35,572 nt of DNA from an uncultured Rikenellaceae bacterium. Its GTDB lineage: Bacteria; Bacteroidota; Bacteroidia; Bacteroidales; Rikenellaceae. The stretch spans positions 1 through 35,572 of the forward strand of contig CAMWRR010000003.1 in the NCBI GenBank assembly GCA_947176715.1. The letters run 5' to 3'. Shown here piece by piece: positions 33,076-35,572 of the stretch. A program made the position numbers and the translations under genes. How positions within the stretch are numbered: the first letter of the stretch is position 1; every line of letters begins with the position of its first letter. A model generated the notes under the pieces. That model was not told where the DNA came from. It did not search any database and worked only from the letters and a program-made list of their open reading frames with translations.

Positions 33076-33885
33076 ATGAGAGTAATTATCGAGCCCGATT
33101 ACCTGAAGGTATCCGAATGGGCCGCATCCTACATCGTAAAGAGAATCAACGAGGCCAAACCCACGCCGGAGCATCCTTTCGTGCTCGGTCTGCCCACCGG
33201 CAGCACCCCGCTCGGAACATACAAGGAGCTTATCCGTCTCCACAAGGATGGCAAGGTATCTTTCGCCAATGTGGTGACCTTCAATATGGACGAATATGTG
33301 GGCATCCCGCAGGACCATCCCCAGAGCTATTACACCTTCATGTGGCAGAACTTCTTCTCTCATATCGACATCAAGAGAGAGAACGTCAACATACTCAACG
33401 GCAACGCCCCCAGCCCCGAGAAGGAGTGCGCCGACTACGAGGCCCGCATAAAGAGCTACGGCGGCATAGACCTCTTCATGGGCGGCATAGGTCCCGACGG
33501 CCACATCGCATTCAACGAGCCGTGCTCGTCGCTCTCGTCGCGCACCCGCATGAAGACCCTCACGCAGGACACCATCATAGCCAACTCCCGTTTCTTCGAG
33601 GGCGATGTCAACAAGGTGCCCAAGACGGCGCTTACCGTAGGCGTAGGTACGATCCTCGACTCCAAGGAGGTGATGATAATAGTCAACGGTTACGGCAAGG
33701 CCCGTGCGTTGCAGCAGGGCATAGAGGGCGCGGTGAGCCATATGTGGACCATATCGGCGCTGCAGCTCCATCCCAAAGGAATTATCGTTTGCGACGAAGA
33801 CGCCACCTCCGACCTTAAAGTCTCTACATACCGATACTTCAAGGATATAGAGAAGGAACACATCGACCCCGCGTCGTTGCGATAG
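33076..33885 (+). CDS. nagB: Glucosamine-6-phosphate deaminase
   Basis: Converts glucosamine 6-phosphate to fructose 6-phosphate and ammonia, linking amino-sugar use to glycolysis; 269 residues, standard length. The sugar-phosphate site LGLPTGSTPLGTYKELI, the catalytic aspartate in FNMDEYVG, and the GGIGPDGHIAFNEP signature (Asp, His and Glu of the active site) are all present. LTVGVGTILDSKEVMIIV and GAVSHMWTISALQLH follow. It is transcribed alone; no nagA or sugar transporter is adjacent. Confidence 0.95.
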   Translation: MRVIIEPDYLKVSEWAASYIVKRINEAKPTPEHPFVLGLPTGSTPLGTYKELIRLHKDGKVSFANVVTFNMDEYVGIPQDHPQSYYTFMWQNFFSHIDIKRENVNILNGNAPSPEKECADYEARIKSYGGIDLFMGGIGPDGHIAFNEPCSSLSSRTRMKTLTQDTIIANSRFFEGDVNKVPKTALTVGVGTILDSKEVMIIVNGYGKARALQQGIEGAVSHMWTISALQLHPKGIIVCDEDATSDLKVSTYRYFKDIEKEHIDPASLR

Positions 33886-33901
33886 TGCGGAATGTTACCG
33901 T

Positions 33902-33934
33902 AAGAGGCGGCCCGATACGGAGGTCGCCTCTTTC
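33902..33934 (+). terminator. Terminator of nagB
   Basis: AAGAGGCGGCC (33902-33912) pairs with GGTCGCCTCTT (33922-33932), with one G-T wobble, followed by T. Confidence 0.75.
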
Positions 33935-34097
33935 TGTATATGCGTGAACGGTGTTGTGAGGCGCGTCATGATGGCGCGGGCGGAGCCCATGCAGTGACCG
34001 CTTCATGAGATGCGACGGCCATCGGTACGGACGGTCGGAAAGCCGCCCGGCGGGCCTGTGCGTAATCTTTGTCCTCCCGACACATCCGAATAAATAC

Positions 34098-34105
34098 TAT
34101 ATTTG
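34098..34105 (+). promoter_or_regulatory. -7 box of birA
   Basis: Perfect TATATTTG, 22 nt before the ATG. The nearest TTTG lies 26 nt upstream, which is too far, so the -33 box is uncertain. Confidence 0.5.
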
Positions 34106-34127
34106 AAGCGTAAAAATCCTTATTGCG

Positions 34128-34859
34128 ATGTTCGACATAAAATTCTACGAAACGGTGGTCTCCACCAACGACACGGTACGCTCCCTGCCGACCGGCTCCC
34201 TCGTATGGGCCGACGAACAGACCTCCGGACGGGGACAACGCGGCAACAGCTGGGAGAGCGAGCCGGGGGCCAACCTCACATTCTCGTTCACGGTGGCCCC
34301 GTCGGGTTTGCGCATGGAGCGTGCTTTCGCCCTCTCCGAGGCGGTGTCGCTCGCAGTGGTCGAGACCCTCGGCGACGTAGGCGTGGAGGCGCGCATAAAG
34401 TGGCCCAACGACATATATGTCGGAGATCGCAAGATATGCGGAATATTGATAGAGAACACCGTAAGGGCCAACGGTTACGTAAGTCTGTCGGTGGTGGGCG
34501 TGGGGCTGAACGTCAACCAGCGCATCTTTACCGGCGACGCCCCTAACCCCGTCTCTTTGGCGCAACTGACAGGAGGCAGCTGTGACCGCGAGTCGCTTCT
34601 GTTGTCGTTCTGTCGCCGCTTCGAGCGACTCTACGGCATGGCGGAGAACGACTACGACGCAATGCACGGCATATATATGGACGCGCTGTATCGTTCCGAC
34701 GGAGCCTATCCGTTCCGTGAGGCCGCAACCTCGCAGAGGCAGGGACGGCTATTTTACGCGCGTATATTATCCGTGGCGCCCGACGGCGAAATCACTCTGG
34801 AGGAGGCCGACGGGAGCCGTTCGGGATACTATTTCAAGGAGATGGAGTTCGTGTTGTAG
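34128..34859 (+). CDS. birA: Biotin--[acetyl-CoA-carboxylase] ligase
   Basis: Attaches biotin to carboxylase carrier domains, 243 residues. It lacks the N-terminal winged-helix domain of E. coli BirA, so it is a ligase only and not a repressor. Motifs are STNDTVRSL near the start, the biotinyl-AMP loop DEQTSGRGQRGNSWES, the KWPNDIYVGDRKICGILIE core, VVGVGLNVNQ, and a C-terminal SH3-like domain (ARILSVAPDGEITLEEADG). Transcribed alone. Confidence 0.94.
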   Translation: MFDIKFYETVVSTNDTVRSLPTGSLVWADEQTSGRGQRGNSWESEPGANLTFSFTVAPSGLRMERAFALSEAVSLAVVETLGDVGVEARIKWPNDIYVGDRKICGILIENTVRANGYVSLSVVGVGLNVNQRIFTGDAPNPVSLAQLTGGSCDRESLLLSFCRRFERLYGMAENDYDAMHGIYMDALYRSDGAYPFREAATSQRQGRLFYARILSVAPDGEITLEEADGSRSGYYFKEMEFVL

Positions 34860-34971
34860 TGTTCGTGGCGTAACCATTTGTCGGTGAGGTTGTTGCGTGC
34901 CATGTCGCAGGGCGGATGATATTCCCGCCATAAAATAACGGAGAGCTGCTACAACGGTAGGGAAAAATGTA

Positions 34972-34979
34972 TATCTTTG
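34972..34979 (+). promoter_or_regulatory. -7 box of the DUF4369 lipoprotein gene
   Basis: Perfect TATCTTTG, 29 nt before the ATG. No -33 TTG is seen at the expected distance. Confidence 0.5.
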
Positions 34980-35008
34980 TGACTTAATTTATTATAAACA
35001 TCTCGAAA

Positions 35009-35572
35009 ATGAAAAAACTTTTAATCCTCGGCGGCGTGCTTATGGCTGTCGCTTCGTGCAAGCCCGCCGGCTACACTGTTAACGGTACGGTAGACGCACC
35101 CGAAACCGACGGTGCTGTCGTTTACTTCTACAAAGGCACCGCCAACTCTGAAATAATCGACAGCGTGACGATTGCAGAGGGTAAATTCACCTTTACGTCG
35201 GTAGTGCCCGACACTCTCGGCCTCTACTCGTTCAGGTCTAAATCTATCAAATCGCTTAGCGGCGTATTCGTGCCCGAAGAGGGTGTCATCACCGTGGTTT
35301 ACACCGAGAACGAGCCTGTTAAGGTGAGCGGTACCGCCCTTAACGACATCTATCAGGGCTTCTCGGACGCACAAAGGGTGCTTAACGAGGAGTACTCCAA
35401 AGCATACGGTAAATTCGCCGAAGCCCGTCAGAAAGGCGAGGAGGATGCGGACTCTCTCCTTCAGGAGCTCAGGGCGGCTATGGACGTACGCACACAGAAA
35501 TACAAAGAGTATGTAAATAATACCTTCGAGGCCAACAAAGCCAACGTAGTGGGTGTCACTATGGCCGGTATC
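35009..35572 (+). CDS. DUF4369-type lipoprotein, likely thioredoxin-like protein, 3' end cut by the window
   Basis: Partial gene: 188 codons are open to the window edge. The signal ends in lipobox VASC (lipid Cys 17). Residues about 20-115 (YTVNGTVDAPETDGAVVYFY, SEIIDSVTIAEGKFTFTSVV, VYTENEPVKVSGTALNDIYQ) form the beta-rich DUF4369 domain. A charged helical stretch follows (from about 120, LNEEYSKAYGKFAEARQKGE). In Bacteroidales such proteins usually continue into a TlpA/ResA thioredoxin fold; that part would lie beyond the window, so its presence is predicted and not seen. Confidence 0.82.
   Translation, partial: MKKLLILGGVLMAVASCKPAGYTVNGTVDAPETDGAVVYFYKGTANSEIIDSVTIAEGKFTFTSVVPDTLGLYSFRSKSIKSLSGVFVPEEGVITVVYTENEPVKVSGTALNDIYQGFSDAQRVLNEEYSKAYGKFAEARQKGEEDADSLLQELRAAMDVRTQKYKEYVNNTFEANKANVVGVTMAGI

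Overview
The window looks like a chromosomal segment from a gut-type Bacteroidota, most likely order Bacteroidales. The evidence is: promoters of the TTTG-N19/20-TAnnTTTG class with no obvious Shine-Dalgarno sites; a DUF4290 protein; a fimbrillin-like lipoprotein; a DUF4369 lipoprotein; a TonB-dependent receptor; secreted C10 and C1 cysteine peptidases; and an arginine operon carrying the GNAT gene that I associate with Bacteroidales. Housekeeping genes are GC-rich yet strongly prefer ATA for isoleucine. The genus cannot be fixed from this sequence alone. No rRNA, tRNA, CRISPR array, insertion sequence or phage gene was found.

Layout. 288-2360 (-): membrane-anchored SurA/PpiD-like foldase. 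2595-5702 (+): a C10 (streptopain-family) lipoprotein peptidase gene broken by a 2-nt frameshift, then two tandem outer-membrane beta-barrel genes and a strong bidirectional terminator. 5706-7805 (-): TonB-dependent receptor behind tandemly repeated promoters. 8067-9647 (+): nadB. 9736-12189: small lipoprotein, DUF4290 gene, and an orphan sigma-54-type response regulator without a DNA-binding domain. 12493-19015 (-): a run GNAT, argG, argC, argD, ubiD-family gene, small membrane protein. 19594-21868 (-): mqnA, corA, ybaK. 22211-25655 (+): a second C10 peptidase locus with two barrel genes. 25834-28284 (+): pheT. 28542-29318 (-): argB. 29601-31415 (-): fimbrillin-like lipoprotein. 31679-32893 (-): secreted C1 peptidase. 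33076-33885 (+): nagB. 34128-34859 (+): birA. 35009 to the window end (+): a DUF4369 lipoprotein cut by the edge.

The most interesting content is the pair of paralogous loci at 2.6-5.7 kb and 22.2-25.7 kb. Each has the order: lipoprotein C10 cysteine peptidase with an N-terminal pro-region, then two roughly 230-residue outer-membrane barrels from one family. In the second locus the two barrel genes share a 455-bp identical tract followed only by synonymous differences. The second barrel also sits behind what looks like a copy of the peptidase gene's own promoter and about 200-nt leader. The arrangement suggests a cell-surface protease plus partner-barrel module that is being duplicated and homogenised; its function is unknown.

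Elsewhere the window joins arginine biosynthesis (a candidate acyl-glutamate synthase, ArgG, ArgC, ArgD, with ArgB apart), NAD synthesis (NadB), futalosine-type menaquinone synthesis (MqnA, perhaps with the UbiD-family decarboxylase), amino-sugar use (NagB), biotinylation (BirA) and translation (PheT, YbaK).
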